Counted from the first letter of the stretch, positions 1-21,165 are shown. The stretch: DNA of 64,000 bases from Methanobacteriaceae archaeon (GCA_013403005.1 JACBOA010000001.1:124001-188000), one strand, 5' to 3'. Made by a program: numbers and translations. The notes: a model not told the origin generated them from the sequence alone.

Positions 1-246
<246 letters not shown>

Positions 247-335
247 AAATGGAAAATCTGTAAAAAAGGGAAAGAATAGAAATTTAGGAGTTAAAATTTA
301 TTTTATTATCAAAGCCAGTTATTGGGGGCCGATTC

Positions 336-2147
<1,812 letters not shown>

Positions 2148-2196
2148 TAATGGTATCAAACAAAAATTAGGGTCTTAATATAAAATAGAGGAGAGA

Positions 2197-4818
<2,622 letters not shown>

Positions 4819-4939
4819 CCAATCAAGACAATATTCAGAAGGATATTACTAATTAAGGGGCACTTATCAACAAATAGGCATAGATTATAAATTAAATTAG
4901 GTAATAGGGATTTACTTACAGTAAAATATAGGTGGTTTT

Positions 4940-6091
<1,152 letters not shown>

Positions 6092-6102
6092 GGAGGCAGT
6101 CT

Positions 6103-6835
<733 letters not shown>

Positions 6836-6952
6836 GTAAAAAACTGTCAAACGTTTAGATTATACTGATCATAATCCCTGATCCAGGGAACCTAATTAAA
6901 ATAAGATCAGGGAATAGTCATCGTATTAAACTTATACAAGGAGGAATTATAC

Positions 6953-7955
<1,003 letters not shown>

Positions 7956-7977
7956 AGGGCATTCATTTCACTCCAAA

Positions 7978-8006
7978 TTTTTTTTATATGGTAAAAAACT
8001 TTTTTT
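7978..8006 (+). terminator. Two oligo-T runs between rps7 and EF-2 gene
   Basis: T8 at 7978-7985 and T7 at 8000-8006 lie in the 63-base gap after rps7. Archaeal polymerase terminates at U-runs without needing a hairpin, so partial termination inside the operon is plausible. Whether it happens cannot be read from sequence alone. Confidence 0.3.
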
Positions 8007-8018
8007 CAGGTGATTATT

Positions 8019-10211
<2,193 letters not shown>

Positions 10212-10380
10212 GTGATCATCCATATCTGGGATAAGTACTTAAACTATCCCAACCACTTATTTGATAACCCCTTAATTTTTTGGGTAGTATTCCCTGATGA
10301 GTGGGGGAATATCATAAAAAAATCTGGATATATTTCATAACCATTACTACAATGGTATTCAGATCAAATTTTTTACTGGT

Positions 10381-10392
10381 TAATTTAAATAG
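10381..10392 (+). promoter_or_regulatory. Possible promoter for EF-1A/S10
   Basis: The 262-base gap between EF-2 and EF-1A contains an AT-rich TATA-like stretch TAATTTAAATAG about 80 bases before the EF-1A start, and a T-run (10276-10281) upstream of it that could end EF-2 transcripts. This suggests EF-1A and S10 have their own promoter. Inference from sequence only. Confidence 0.35.
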
Positions 10393-10473
10393 GGGAACCA
10401 ATAAATCCAACCAGTACGCCTAGTAAGCTCTCTAAATATTCATAGTAAGAGAATTTTATTGGAGGAATAATTT

Positions 10474-11715
<1,242 letters not shown>

Positions 11716-11800
11716 ATCTAGGATATATTTAATTGAAGGGCGAACTGGAATGTGCCAGTTTGTACTACCTTCTCTTTCTTTTTAATGGAGGAATCGAGTA

Positions 11801-12109
<309 letters not shown>

Positions 12110-12190
12110 ATAACCCATCTAAAAATTGCACATATTCACAGCTGAAAACAACAGCTTAAACAAATTACTCCCATTTAAATATCTAAGTCA

Positions 12191-12197
12191 TTTTTTT
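12191..12197 (+). terminator. T-run after rps10
   Basis: Seven T bases about 80 bases downstream of the S10 stop and just ahead of the tRNA promoter. It is a plausible U-run terminator for the operon. No hairpin is needed in archaea. Confidence 0.4.
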
Positions 12198-12218
12198 CCG
12201 GGATAGACAAATCCCAAC

Positions 12219-12231
12219 CTTTTATAAAGGT
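12219..12231 (+). promoter_or_regulatory. TATA box for tRNA-Ser(TGA)
   Basis: CTTTTATAAAGGT sits about 45-50 bases before the mature tRNA 5' end, the usual spacing for an archaeal tRNA promoter. An AC-rich stretch (CCCAAC) just ahead could serve as a TFB recognition element. Confidence 0.5.
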
Positions 12232-12272
12232 TGATCCAAAAAAAGGTTTGATTAATAAAAGTAAAATCCATT

Positions 12273-12794
<522 letters not shown>

Positions 12795-12935
12795 ATGGTC
12801 TACAAATGTGGTCAAAAACCAGGAAAAGGACGTTATATCTGTTTGAATTGTGGTGAAGATTTGCATCTGGATGATGTTAACGATAGATTACCTCCCTGTG
12901 CAAAATGTAAGGAATGTAGGTTTGAAAAAGCTTAA
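12795..12935 (+). CDS. Small zinc-ribbon protein (46 aa)
   Basis: 46-residue open frame beginning ATG at 12795, with AGGTGA nine bases upstream as ribosome site. The product starts MVYKCGQKPGKGRYICLNCG and ends CAKCKECRFEKA. Cysteines at residues 5, 16, 19, 37, 40 and 43 form CxxC-type knuckles of a zinc ribbon or rubredoxin-like fold. The clear TATA box and ribosome site make it a likely real gene. Function unknown; small archaeal zinc ribbons of this kind are often uncharacterised. Confidence 0.75.
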   Translation: MVYKCGQKPGKGRYICLNCGEDLHLDDVNDRLPPCAKCKECRFEKA

Positions 12936-12998
12936 TTTGAAAATGTAAAATTATTAAAGTTTTATTCTTGTAAAATATGGATTAATTGTTATTTTTTT

Positions 12999-13757
12999 TC
13001 AATCTTTTATTGATGGTTCATGATTAGATTGAGCTTTCGGCTGGAAATCTAATAAAAATTCTTCAAAATTAACACGGGCTTTTTCATAATCTGATCTCCA
13101 GGAAGCAACAATTTCAGGATATATATTTTCATGAGCCACAACTTTTAGCTTTTTACTTAAAAGATATGAGAATTTCTCCGCCAGTAATCCAGTTTTAACA
13201 CGTGATTTTCCCTTCTTCACCATGCATTCCGTGGATTTTTTCCACTTTAAAAATAAGGGATAAAGATCTTCAAATTCTTTCTGAGGAAATGATCTTTCCA
13301 GCTTCTCTAGGAGGTTTAAAATATCTGCATAACCACAGTTAAAATAGTTATCCAGGGTCGTTTTTTCTTTCCAACCCCTCACAACCATTAGAAACTTGCT
13401 GAATTCTTTTTGAAAAGGAAAAGGGGCATCTTTAAAGATCTCACTCTGAAGTTCCTTACTTGATTTGGATTCATACTTCTCCAGGACACATATAATGGCT
13501 TTATCAATGGTTTTTTTCTCATCCTGAGGAATTATATCAAATAAATCCCTTTTTCTCAAATGAAAAAGATGTTCTGAATCATTTATCATCACACCATCCA
13601 GGTACCAGTAGTAAGGCACATCCAGTCCGCAGCCAAAATTACCTTCTTCACGGTCCAGTAAGCACATGAGCTGATAAAAGCGGGTTTTATCACATTCACT
13701 ACCGGCGAGTTCTTTAAGACTATAAGCAGCATATTCCAAGCGCGGATTCATTAACAT
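12999..13757 (-). CDS. Hypothetical protein, 252 aa
   Basis: 252-residue soluble, charged protein; no family recognised with confidence. It is rich in Lys, Glu and aromatic residues. The segment DVPYYWYLDGVMIN (about residues 46-59) is a striking aromatic motif, and the rest looks helical. There is no signal peptide or membrane segment. It stands alone on the minus strand between the small zinc-ribbon gene and a membrane protein gene. A possible 40-residue frame lies just upstream on the same strand (13789-13911). Confidence 0.75.
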   Translation of the reverse strand: MLMNPRLEYAAYSLKELAGSECDKTRFYQLMCLLDREEGNFGCGLDVPYYWYLDGVMINDSEHLFHLRKRDLFDIIPQDEKKTIDKAIICVLEKYESKSSKELQSEIFKDAPFPFQKEFSKFLMVVRGWKEKTTLDNYFNCGYADILNLLEKLERSFPQKEFEDLYPLFLKWKKSTECMVKKGKSRVKTGLLAEKFSYLLSKKLKVVAHENIYPEIVASWRSDYEKARVNFEEFLLDFQPKAQSNHEPSIKD

Positions 13758-13788
13758 AAAAATCTCTCTAATACTTATTAATTACTTA

Positions 13789-13911
13789 TTAGGTTATGAA
13801 TTTATCCATAAATTTAAAAAGAACATATGGATCATTTTGATCAAGCTTCTTATTAAATCCCTGGGTGCTTATGAATTTAGAACCGTTCCTGAGATATTTA
13901 CTTTTCATCAT
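13789..13911 (-). CDS. Possible 40-aa small protein
   Basis: Open frame of 40 residues beginning MMKSKYLRNGSKFIST and ending KFMDKFIT, on the minus strand 31 bases upstream of the 252-residue gene. The composition is protein-like, but no good ribosome site is visible before the ATG. It could be a small partner gene of the 252-residue protein, a leader, or chance. Nothing else was seen in the 475-base gap to 14232. Confidence 0.25.
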   Translation of the reverse strand: MMKSKYLRNGSKFISTQGFNKKLDQNDPYVLFKFMDKFIT

Positions 13912-14232
13912 GCCCAATTAGAAGTTAACAACATCTAAAAAATTTCACAAATATAAGTCTAAAACTTAAAAATTCAGTTTATTGGATGTATTTTAAATAT
14001 ATAAATTAGTGATTAATAATATAAATTTTGTATAAGTAAGTAATAACAGCTTTAAAGGGGTAAACAAGTTAAAGGTTTAATGGAAATTTATTACATCTAT
14101 TTAATATTTAATGACCATCCCTTTGTTAGAGGAGTTTTAACCCGTGTGCCAAGCTCATTATCATAATCCTGGATGAAATTTAACTAAGTGGTAAAAGAAC
14201 ATACTAGGGGATAAGAAATGGAGGAATTATAG

Positions 14233-14313
14233 ATGCCGATGGTGTTTGATCACGAACAGTCTATAAAAAAGGGGGAAAACTACAACTTGATGATGCAGGG
14301 GGTATCATATTGA
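14233..14313 (+). CDS. Possible 26-aa leader ORF, coupled to the next gene
   Basis: ATG at 14233 follows a good ribosome site ATGGAGGAATTATAG. The frame encodes 26 residues (MPMVFDHEQSIKKGENYNLM...) and its TGA overlaps the TTG start of the membrane protein gene (TTG 14310-14312, TGA 14311-14313). The overlap is typical of translational coupling. It could be a true tiny gene or a leader controlling the next gene. Function unknown. Confidence 0.35.
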   Translation: MPMVFDHEQSIKKGENYNLMMQGVSY

Positions 14314-15587
14314 AAACTGAAGATCTTCCAAAAAAGGGCTACTCGCCCATAAGAGCAGAATCTGATCTATCACTGGAAGTGGTTATCTTACTCATTTTAG
14401 GGATATTCATGCTCCTTTTTGGTATTGTTCTGTTTAAAATCAGCACTGGAGAATTACCTTACGCCCCAGACAGCACCTATGGACTTTTCCTGATCATAGT
14501 TTCATTACAGATCATCACCATGGGCAGAACTCCCTTTGGTGATATTCGCCGGTCCTGGGCTCTAGTTATAACTGGAATAGGCACAGCAATCATTGGAATG
14601 ACTGCCTGTTTCATTCCAGGAACTTTAACCGAGATCGTCCGTATACTGGCAGGGTTAATGTTATTTTTCGGTGGAATATCTCTACTTTTACAGTTGTTTC
14701 TTTCTGATAAGAAGGCTAAAATATGGATTAAAACTTCTAGACTGCTGCAGCATTTGACCCTGGCCTGTGCCCTGGTATATGGGGTGGCAATTTTGCTGGG
14801 TCTTTTAACACTCATCCCGGGTATTACCACCAACCCAGAAATCGCGGTACTGCTTATTACGTTTGGGATCAGTTTTTTCTATCTGGCCTGGTGCATCCAG
14901 AAGGTCACCCGGATATATCCTCCGGAAAAACCTCCTGAATTAGATACAACTGATTCAAAGGCAGTTTTTAGATTGTTACAGGATGCAAAGATTTCTCTAT
15001 CCCAGGCTGTGCTGATTATGGTTGGAGTTCTCCTAATACTCTTAGGAGTATTTCTCTTCCCTATAAATCAGGGTGTTATTTCCTTCTCTCCTGATGGTGA
15101 GCTTGGCCTGCTGCTGGTAATAATGGCAATTCAAATCACTGCCCTAGGAGAAACCCCTATGGGCGAATACAAGCGTTCTTGGCTACTGGTATCAATTGGA
15201 ATTCTATTCGCTACTCTGGGAGCTTTCTCATGTATAGTCCCTGGAATTCTGACCACCATGCTCCAAATATTCCTCGGAATCTTGAACATCCTTGGAGGTG
15301 TCATATTACTCCTTAAAAGGTTCATTCCCATTTTGGGTGCGCTGAGGCATCCTCCACTAGAACCCGTAGTATTACCTCCCATTGCCAAAAAATTGATGAT
15401 CACACAGACTATTTTGAATTTTGTGTCCATTGCTTTTGGTTTATCCATGCTTTTACCCGGCTTCATTCCCGCTATGCTGGTTCCAGTAATTCTCATTATC
15501 AATGGAGTATTACTCTTTGCATTAGGATACATTCTTCAGAAAATAGCCGGAATTCAGGAGACAACAGAATTCACGGAAACCATCTAA
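14310..15587 (+). CDS. Membrane protein with internal duplication, HdeD/DUF308-like
   Basis: 425 residues with about ten to twelve hydrophobic segments arranged as two similar halves (about residues 20-210 and 225-420). Matching pairs are IITMGRTPFGDIRRSWALV with ITALGETPMGEYKRSWLLV, and FIPGTLTEIVRILAG with IVPGILTTMLQIFLG. This shows an internal duplication. The architecture recalls the HdeD/DUF308 membrane family, but the assignment is tentative. TTG 14310 is the start; an AGGGGGT site lies 7-14 bases upstream, and a 26-residue frame ends on the start codon. Role unknown. Confidence 0.8.
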   Translation: MKTEDLPKKGYSPIRAESDLSLEVVILLILGIFMLLFGIVLFKISTGELPYAPDSTYGLFLIIVSLQIITMGRTPFGDIRRSWALVITGIGTAIIGMTACFIPGTLTEIVRILAGLMLFFGGISLLLQLFLSDKKAKIWIKTSRLLQHLTLACALVYGVAILLGLLTLIPGITTNPEIAVLLITFGISFFYLAWCIQKVTRIYPPEKPPELDTTDSKAVFRLLQDAKISLSQAVLIMVGVLLILLGVFLFPINQGVISFSPDGELGLLLVIMAIQITALGETPMGEYKRSWLLVSIGILFATLGAFSCIVPGILTTMLQIFLGILNILGGVILLLKRFIPILGALRHPPLEPVVLPPIAKKLMITQTILNFVSIAFGLSMLLPGFIPAMLVPVILIINGVLLFALGYILQKIAGIQETTEFTETI

Positions 15588-15853
15588 AAAAAACAGTTTT
15601 TGAACACTTTTATTTTTCCCATTTTTTTGATTTAATATTATACCATAAGGTTTGGTAACTAGTGGAGTTTAGTGATAATATTTCTAGTAATAAATTATAT
15701 TATTAGAAGCTAAACTTCCCAGTAGAAAGAAATTCATCCAGGATGATTATATTATGAATTTATATTTGAATGATAAAAACTAATCTAAGTTCTATAAAAA
15801 ATCACTCATTCTTGAATGGTTGAAAATTTATTCACTTATATTTCACTTATAAT

Positions 15854-16549
15854 TCATTTATCAAACTTGATTATTTTATCAGTCCCGAAAATTAAGTAAA
15901 AGGGGATAAGTAACACTAACCATTCCAGTATTAAACCTAACCATCCAAAAGCTAGGAAAGAAACAGGCACACTACTAATGGTCAATACTAGTAATGTTCT
16001 ACCAGTGAAGGTTCGTAGATTAAACTTTTTTTGTTGATTATAATCACCCGGGTCCACATATTTTTTGAAGGAAAAATTTCCACGCAGCAAACCTATGTAG
16101 CATACAACCAGAGAAAGCAGCCCTAGACTGGCAATAATCACAGATATTTGATATTGCCAGGGGGAAATGGCAAAATAAAAAGTACCTAAAAAGCTGAAAA
16201 AACTCTGCAAAACAGATAATACAATGAAAAGAATGCAAATGGAATAGATTGTATCTAGCCGTTTATTAGGGCTTTCCTTTTCCCGGTTAACATATTTTCT
16301 GAAAGTGAAAATCCATAAAACTACAAGCAAAAAGCAGCAACCCAAAGAAATAAGGGCTAAACTAAAAGTGGCAAGTGAGAGTACATAGGCAACTATAGGA
16401 GGTTCAATAACAAGAGGAACTAAAGTGGAAGTGTAAAAACTCTGTAAAATAGCCCCAACACTAAAGAGAACCAGGAAAAAACCAACCATCGTTATGTTAA
16501 GGTAGTCCCAGACTTCAACTTTTTTCATCTCTTTAATATCCTCTGCCAT
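15854..16549 (-). CDS. Hypothetical multi-pass membrane protein
   Basis: 231 residues with about six predicted membrane helices separated by short charged loops (RKYVNREKESPNKR; KKYVDPGDYNQQKK). The two loops resemble each other, hinting at an old duplication of a three-helix unit. No family is recognised and no catalytic motif is visible. It is a single gene in an AT-rich stretch; the ATG start lies behind AAGGTGAATT. The product would sit in the cytoplasmic membrane. Confidence 0.7.
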   Translation of the reverse strand: MAEDIKEMKKVEVWDYLNITMVGFFLVLFSVGAILQSFYTSTLVPLVIEPPIVAYVLSLATFSLALISLGCCFLLVVLWIFTFRKYVNREKESPNKRLDTIYSICILFIVLSVLQSFFSFLGTFYFAISPWQYQISVIIASLGLLSLVVCYIGLLRGNFSFKKYVDPGDYNQQKKFNLRTFTGRTLLVLTISSVPVSFLAFGWLGLILEWLVLLIPFYLIFGTDKIIKFDK

Positions 16550-16933
16550 TAATTCACCTTATCTTGGGTTTGTACAATTTCTATCTTAAAATTTTAAATA
16601 TATAAATCGTACTGAGGGTTTTAAATAGCTATAATATTTCATATACAATGATTTTAATGATAATCAGAACATTATTTAAAGATTCATCTCCAAATTTATT
16701 GATCATTCTACTAATATATCCAGGGAACATGATTCAAGTATAAATCAAGTAATCAGAGTAAAAAAATGCAATAATATGCTCTATTTCTCAACGGCACCTA
16801 ATGAAATCTAGGATACTTATAGATCACAGTCACTACTACTTAAAAATTAAATTCTCAATACTGTGCAAGCATATATCTTGTGAAGGTTTAAAAGAGGGCA
16901 ATATAAGCCTAAACTTTATATCTTTCTAGATTA
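16550..16933. other. AT-rich intergenic region
   Basis: 384 bases holding the promoter of the 231-residue membrane protein (minus strand) and the 3' side of the coiled-coil gene. No open frame or structured element was seen. Confidence 0.5.
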
Positions 16934-18094
16934 TTAAGCCCGGTCCAGTTCAACTTCAACCATTATTTTTGATTCAAGATAATCAGTGTTAACCCCTAAG
17001 GTGGTGAAAACATCCCAAACCTCATATAATGCGATTTGCATTAATTCCATTTCTAATCTTTCATTATCAGCTGCAGAAATTATGCGGTTCAATAAGCTTC
17101 CATTATTATACTCTGCAAATATTTTTATGTTTCCTTGTATTTCTTTTTCATCTAAAAACACCAGCACATTAACCCATTCAATTTTGGGATGAGATAATGC
17201 GGATTTTTTTATTTTTTCCATTAGCTGTTCTTCTATTTCTTCAACATTCTCATCACTTAGGGATCTATCGAAATTTTCCAGTATATGATCAACTTCATCA
17301 TCTTGAATGTCTCTTATATTGAACTTTTCCAGTAAAGCAGACCTATCAATACTTTCCCCAACAGGTTCTTCAAAAGTTTCAAATTCTTCAGCTTCTCCAG
17401 CAAGATATTCCGTCTTTAAAGTTTCCCCTTCAAACTTTTCAATCTCAAGTTCACTAGCGGTTTCAAATTGTCCCAACTGATTAAACCTTTCACTGCTCTT
17501 TTTGGGCTTTTGAACCAGATAAAGTTCCCAAATATTATCTTTTTCTACTTCTTCCCTATCCAAAGCCCTTCTAAAAATATCTTCTTTTCCGATGTCTTTT
17601 GCAGCAGTTTTTTCACGTCTTTGTATGAGATTCTGTCGTATTTGTTCTTTTTCTTGTTTTTCTTGTTTTTGTGCTTGTTGTATGAGTTGTTGTTTTTGTT
17701 GGTTGTTTATGGTGTTTTTTTGTTGTTCTTGGAGTTGTTGTTGTCTTTTTTGTTTGAGTTTTTGTCGTATTTGTTCTTTTTCTTGTTTTTCTTGTTTTTG
17801 TGCTTGTTGTATGAGTTGTTGTTTTTGTTGGTTGTTTTTGGTGTTTTTTTGTTGTTCTTGGAGTTGTTGTTGTCTTTTTTGTTTGAGTTTTTGTCGTATT
17901 TGTTCTCTTTCTCGCAATTCTTGTAGTTCTGCTTGTCGAATAATGGCTTGTATTTCCAGATCTGCGCTTTCGGAATCCTTATTTTTCTGACGATTTTTTC
18001 GTCTTTCTCTGAATTTTTCCTTTATTCTTTCTATTTCTTCTTTTTCCTCTTCCATGGCCTTTTTACGCAGAACTTCAACTTCTACAGTACTCAT
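16934..18094 (-). CDS. Gln/Lys-rich coiled-coil repeat protein
   Basis: 386 residues. The N-terminal half (about 1-175) is extremely charged and glutamine-rich, with a long predicted coiled coil. Residues about 68-153 hold two nearly identical 43-residue units (EQIRQKLKQKRQQQLQEQQK...). The C-terminal half (about 190-386) is acidic and globular, ending in LDYLESKIMVEVELDRA. No signal peptide or membrane helix was seen. No family is recognised; it could be a structural or scaffold protein. The repeat is nearly perfect in the DNA too, so the repeat number may vary between strains. Confidence 0.75.
   Translation of the reverse strand: MSTVEVEVLRKKAMEEEKEEIERIKEKFRERRKNRQKNKDSESADLEIQAIIRQAELQELREREQIRQKLKQKRQQQLQEQQKNTKNNQQKQQLIQQAQKQEKQEKEQIRQKLKQKRQQQLQEQQKNTINNQQKQQLIQQAQKQEKQEKEQIRQNLIQRREKTAAKDIGKEDIFRRALDREEVEKDNIWELYLVQKPKKSSERFNQLGQFETASELEIEKFEGETLKTEYLAGEAEEFETFEEPVGESIDRSALLEKFNIRDIQDDEVDHILENFDRSLSDENVEEIEEQLMEKIKKSALSHPKIEWVNVLVFLDEKEIQGNIKIFAEYNNGSLLNRIISAADNERLEMELMQIALYEVWDVFTTLGVNTDYLESKIMVEVELDRA
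17635..17892. repeat. Two tandem 129-bp units inside the coiled-coil gene
   Basis: Units 17635-17763 and 17764-17892 differ at a single base (A against T, the Ile/Lys difference in the protein). A third, diverged partial copy follows. The length 129 is a multiple of three, so the frame is kept. The near-identity points to a recent duplication by slippage or unequal crossing-over. Confidence 0.95.
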
Positions 18095-18906
18095 CCTTAG
18101 ATTCCCTCTTGAGATTTACCATTGATTTTTGAAGGTGATTTGTAAATTAAACCTATAACCAAGCTTAAATCTGGCATAAACTTATAATTGGAAATAGGTT
18201 ATTTTATGTTCAGAAGGCCTATAAATCTTTAGATGACTCTCTATATGGATATTGACCTTTTTTATAATTAATGAGGACTTATAGAAATATTGTCATCAAA
18301 TAACTACAATAGTATGAAGTTTTTTAAATTCTTATGAGTTGGATATTAACAAGGAGTAAGAAAAATTGGAAAAATTCTATTAGAAGGCTGATATTGTGAG
18401 AATAGAAGAATAATCGGTTTTATCAGTGTAAAATTAATTTAAACTAATTTATCTAGTAATAAAGCGATACTGGGAATCTCTAACCCAAAAACAATCAAAC
18501 TAAAAATTGCAGGTGTTGTTAAAGCATTAATTGTTCGCGTTCCAGTTTATCCAGGGAGCAAAACCGCTGCTAATAACATAGCCGAGATTTAAAGGTAATT
18601 TAATGGTTAAAGTTTCAGGAGGTGCCAGAAAAATTCCTGTCCATGATAATAAAACCATATTGTCAGTGCTTGATGGAGATTTTTGCCATTAAAATCCTTT
18701 TTGGGAAAATCCAATGATTTTCGATCATAAACACCAAAAGTGATGAGATTAACTTTTGCTGCACATTGCCTCCTATGTAATAGTTATTGGATATTCCACA
18801 TTCAATAAAAAATAAATAATAACAGACTTGTTATCAGGAATTTCAAATTTTAGAGTAAAAATCTCTCTTTATCATTATTCTACTTTATAAATTCTGATAA
18901 AATTCA
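18095..18906. other. 812-bp intergenic region with gene remnants
   Basis: No complete gene. On the plus strand, protein-like but broken stretches occur at about 18437-18592 and 18603-18692; see the pseudogene entry. The remainder is AT-rich, including the promoter side of the coiled-coil gene. Confidence 0.5.
18437..18692 (+). pseudogene. Remnant of an unidentified gene
   Basis: Two short adjoining open stretches read like real protein: one ends IAGVVKALIVRVPVYPG...NNIAEI and the next reads MVKVSGGARKIPVHDN...LDGDFCH. Neither has a credible start and length. The order and composition suggest fragments of one or two decayed genes. The family was not identified. Confidence 0.25.
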
Positions 18907-19353
18907 TCAAGGACGGTAATCCTTTTCAGATTCCTTTTTAAGACATTTTAAGACAGATATTAAGGACTCTTTGAGCATTTCTTCCATCCGGTCATGCATG
19001 GAACTGCTTATCAAACCATCCCAGGATTCTTCAACCATTGCAATGGTTTTTCCATCTTTTTCTTCTATTTTAAAGATGTGAATGGCATTAATGCCCATGG
19101 TCTTTCCCATCCAAGTTAACAAATGAGGTCTCTCTACATCTTGCAGCACGGATGTTATTTCCCCAAGACTGGTTATCCAGTGAAACTGCGTACTTGGTTT
19201 CAATTCCCCTCTCAAGGCAGTACTCTTTACATCAGGATTCCACTGGGGCCAATTTTCAATATCAGCCATAATATCCCATACAGTACCTGGATCTGCGTCA
19301 ATATCTATTTCGGCTCTGGCTAAAACCGGTGCTTCCTCATTGACACTAATCAT
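18907..19353 (-). CDS. SRPBCC (START/polyketide cyclase-like) protein
   Basis: 148 residues of the SRPBCC fold, a hydrophobic-ligand cavity. The N-terminal signature is ARAEIDIDADPGTVWDIMADIENWPQWNPDVKS (about residues 12-44), followed by TQFHWITSLGEITSVLQDVERPHLLTW, standard for this family. Members bind or modify small hydrophobic molecules; the ligand here is unknown. It is monocistronic on the minus strand and cytoplasmic. Confidence 0.85.
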   Translation of the reverse strand: MISVNEEAPVLARAEIDIDADPGTVWDIMADIENWPQWNPDVKSTALRGELKPSTQFHWITSLGEITSVLQDVERPHLLTWMGKTMGINAIHIFKIEEKDGKTIAMVEESWDGLISSSMHDRMEEMLKESLISVLKCLKKESEKDYRP

Positions 19354-19785
19354 TCATATCACCCTATAATAATTCTAATTTTCAACATATTAAAGAACTT
19401 GTATTATGGAGGGATGGAACATTTCAAATGATAAAGATAAGTAAAATAAAAAGGAGATTGTTAAAATCTAAAAAACGGAATCAGTTTAATAAAACAAAAA
19501 ATAGTTCTTTTAGTATTTAACTAAAATATTTGGAATAATAACTAGTAAATAGCATCAAAAAAAGAATACTATTAAACCATAATTTAACGGCACAAGATAA
19601 TATATACTAGAATTGTACAATTCACAAATTAGAACTTTGAATTTCTATTTTAGATTTTAAATAGATAGTTTCGATGCAATTATTTGGAAAATTAACATCT
19701 TAATTCCAATTGAATGAGATTAAGATTTTTTTTAAGTTAATCGATGGTTTCAAACTCCAATTTTGAGTTATTATAGGAGATACGG
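19354..19785. other. AT-rich intergenic region between divergent genes
   Basis: 432 bases containing promoters for the SRPBCC gene (minus) and the MATE gene (plus). TATA-like AATATATACT at about 19600 is far from either start. No further gene seen. Confidence 0.5.
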
Positions 19786-21165
19786 ATGAATTCAAAAAAT
19801 ACCCGGAAAGATGTGGATCAGCGTATAGCCATGGTCACAGGAGACCCCAAAAAGGCTATCCGAGTACTGGCCATGCCCATGATCATATCCATGTTCCTTA
19901 TCATGGCCTATAACTTGGCAGATAGTATCTGGGTTTCTGGTCTGGGCCCCAATGCACTGGCTGCTTTAGGTTTCATAAACCCCCTATTTTTCATAGTTAT
20001 AGGTGTTGGTAACGGACTGGCAGCAGGGGCCACATCTCTAATCGCACGTTGTATAGGTGCTCAGAATAAAAAAGGTGCTGATAATGCAGCTATTCACTCA
20101 TTAATACTGACCATGGTTGTATCAGCAGTCTTAACCACCTTGACCTTGTTATTTTTACCTGAGATTCTAGTGTTGATGGGTGCTGGTGATACATTAAAAT
20201 TGGCAGTGGAGTATGGTCAGATCGTGTTTGCAGGTCTGGTTCTCTTTATATTCTCCAGTGTAGCATCAGGCATATTAAGAGCCGAGGGAGATGCAAAAAG
20301 ACCCATGTACGCCATGGCTGCCACTGCTATTCTAAACATAGTTATCGATCCCATTTTCATCTATTACTTTGGATGGGGGGTTAGTGGAGCTGCCTGGGCC
20401 ACTATAGTCTCATCCACCATCTCCTGCATCCTGATGTTTTACTGGTTACTCCTGGAGGGGAAAACCTATGTTTCATTTGCCAGAGAAGACTTCCAACCCA
20501 GCTTTAAAGTGATTAAAGATATTTTAATGGTGGGATTACCGGCCAGTGCCGAGTCATTTGTCATGTCTGTATTGGGGGTGGTTTTAAACCTTATGCTGGT
20601 GATTACCGGAGGGTCAGAAGCAGTTGCTGTTTACACTGCAGGATGGAGGGTGGTTATGATGGCCATGATCATACCCATAGGAATAGGAACTGCAGCCATA
20701 ACTGTGGCGGGAGCAGCCTATGGTGCTCGTAAATATGTGAACCTATCTACCGCACTAACTTATTCAGCAAAGTTGGGGGTGGGAATCGCAGTAATTACCG
20801 GTTTATTATCCTACATCTTTGCCGGGAACATAGCCAGCATATTCACCTACTCCTCAGTTAGTGCCTTCATGGCCCCCTCCATAGCAGCCTTCCTGCAAGT
20901 GATGTGTTTATTCTATCTCACTGTTCCACTGGGAATCACTGCCAGCTCAGTTTTTCAGGCCATGGGTAAAGGAATAACCTCCCTTATACTAACTGTCATC
21001 CGGGAAGTGATTTTTATCTCTTTCTTCGCCTACCTATTTGCCTTCTCCTTGGGGTTCGGCCCTCAAGGAGTATGGTGGGGAATAGTGGTGGGGGGAGGTC
21101 TGGGATGTGCAGTGGCCTACATCTGGGCTACAATATACATCAACCGCCTTAAAAAGAATTATTAA
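19786..21165 (+). CDS. MATE family efflux protein
   Basis: 459 residues with about twelve membrane helices, the length and pattern of MATE multidrug/toxin exporters. Two equivalent halves begin AIRVLAMPMIISMFLIMAYN (about residue 25) and ILMVGLPASAESFVMSV (about 246). The motif GPNALAALGFINP and the loop PMYAMAATAILNIVIDPIFIY are typical. It probably exports organic cations or drugs with Na+ or H+. Start ATG 19786 has ATAGGAGATA upstream. No adjacent regulator. Confidence 0.92.
   Translation: MNSKNTRKDVDQRIAMVTGDPKKAIRVLAMPMIISMFLIMAYNLADSIWVSGLGPNALAALGFINPLFFIVIGVGNGLAAGATSLIARCIGAQNKKGADNAAIHSLILTMVVSAVLTTLTLLFLPEILVLMGAGDTLKLAVEYGQIVFAGLVLFIFSSVASGILRAEGDAKRPMYAMAATAILNIVIDPIFIYYFGWGVSGAAWATIVSSTISCILMFYWLLLEGKTYVSFAREDFQPSFKVIKDILMVGLPASAESFVMSVLGVVLNLMLVITGGSEAVAVYTAGWRVVMMAMIIPIGIGTAAITVAGAAYGARKYVNLSTALTYSAKLGVGIAVITGLLSYIFAGNIASIFTYSSVSAFMAPSIAAFLQVMCLFYLTVPLGITASSVFQAMGKGITSLILTVIREVIFISFFAYLFAFSLGFGPQGVWWGIVVGGGLGCAVAYIWATIYINRLKKNY

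Noticed and set aside
17468..17990. Long plus-strand frames rich in Phe, Leu, Cys across the coiled-coil gene
   Set aside because: They are the complement of the Gln/Lys-rich repeat; the biased codons avoid stops on both strands. The minus-strand gene has the sensible protein.
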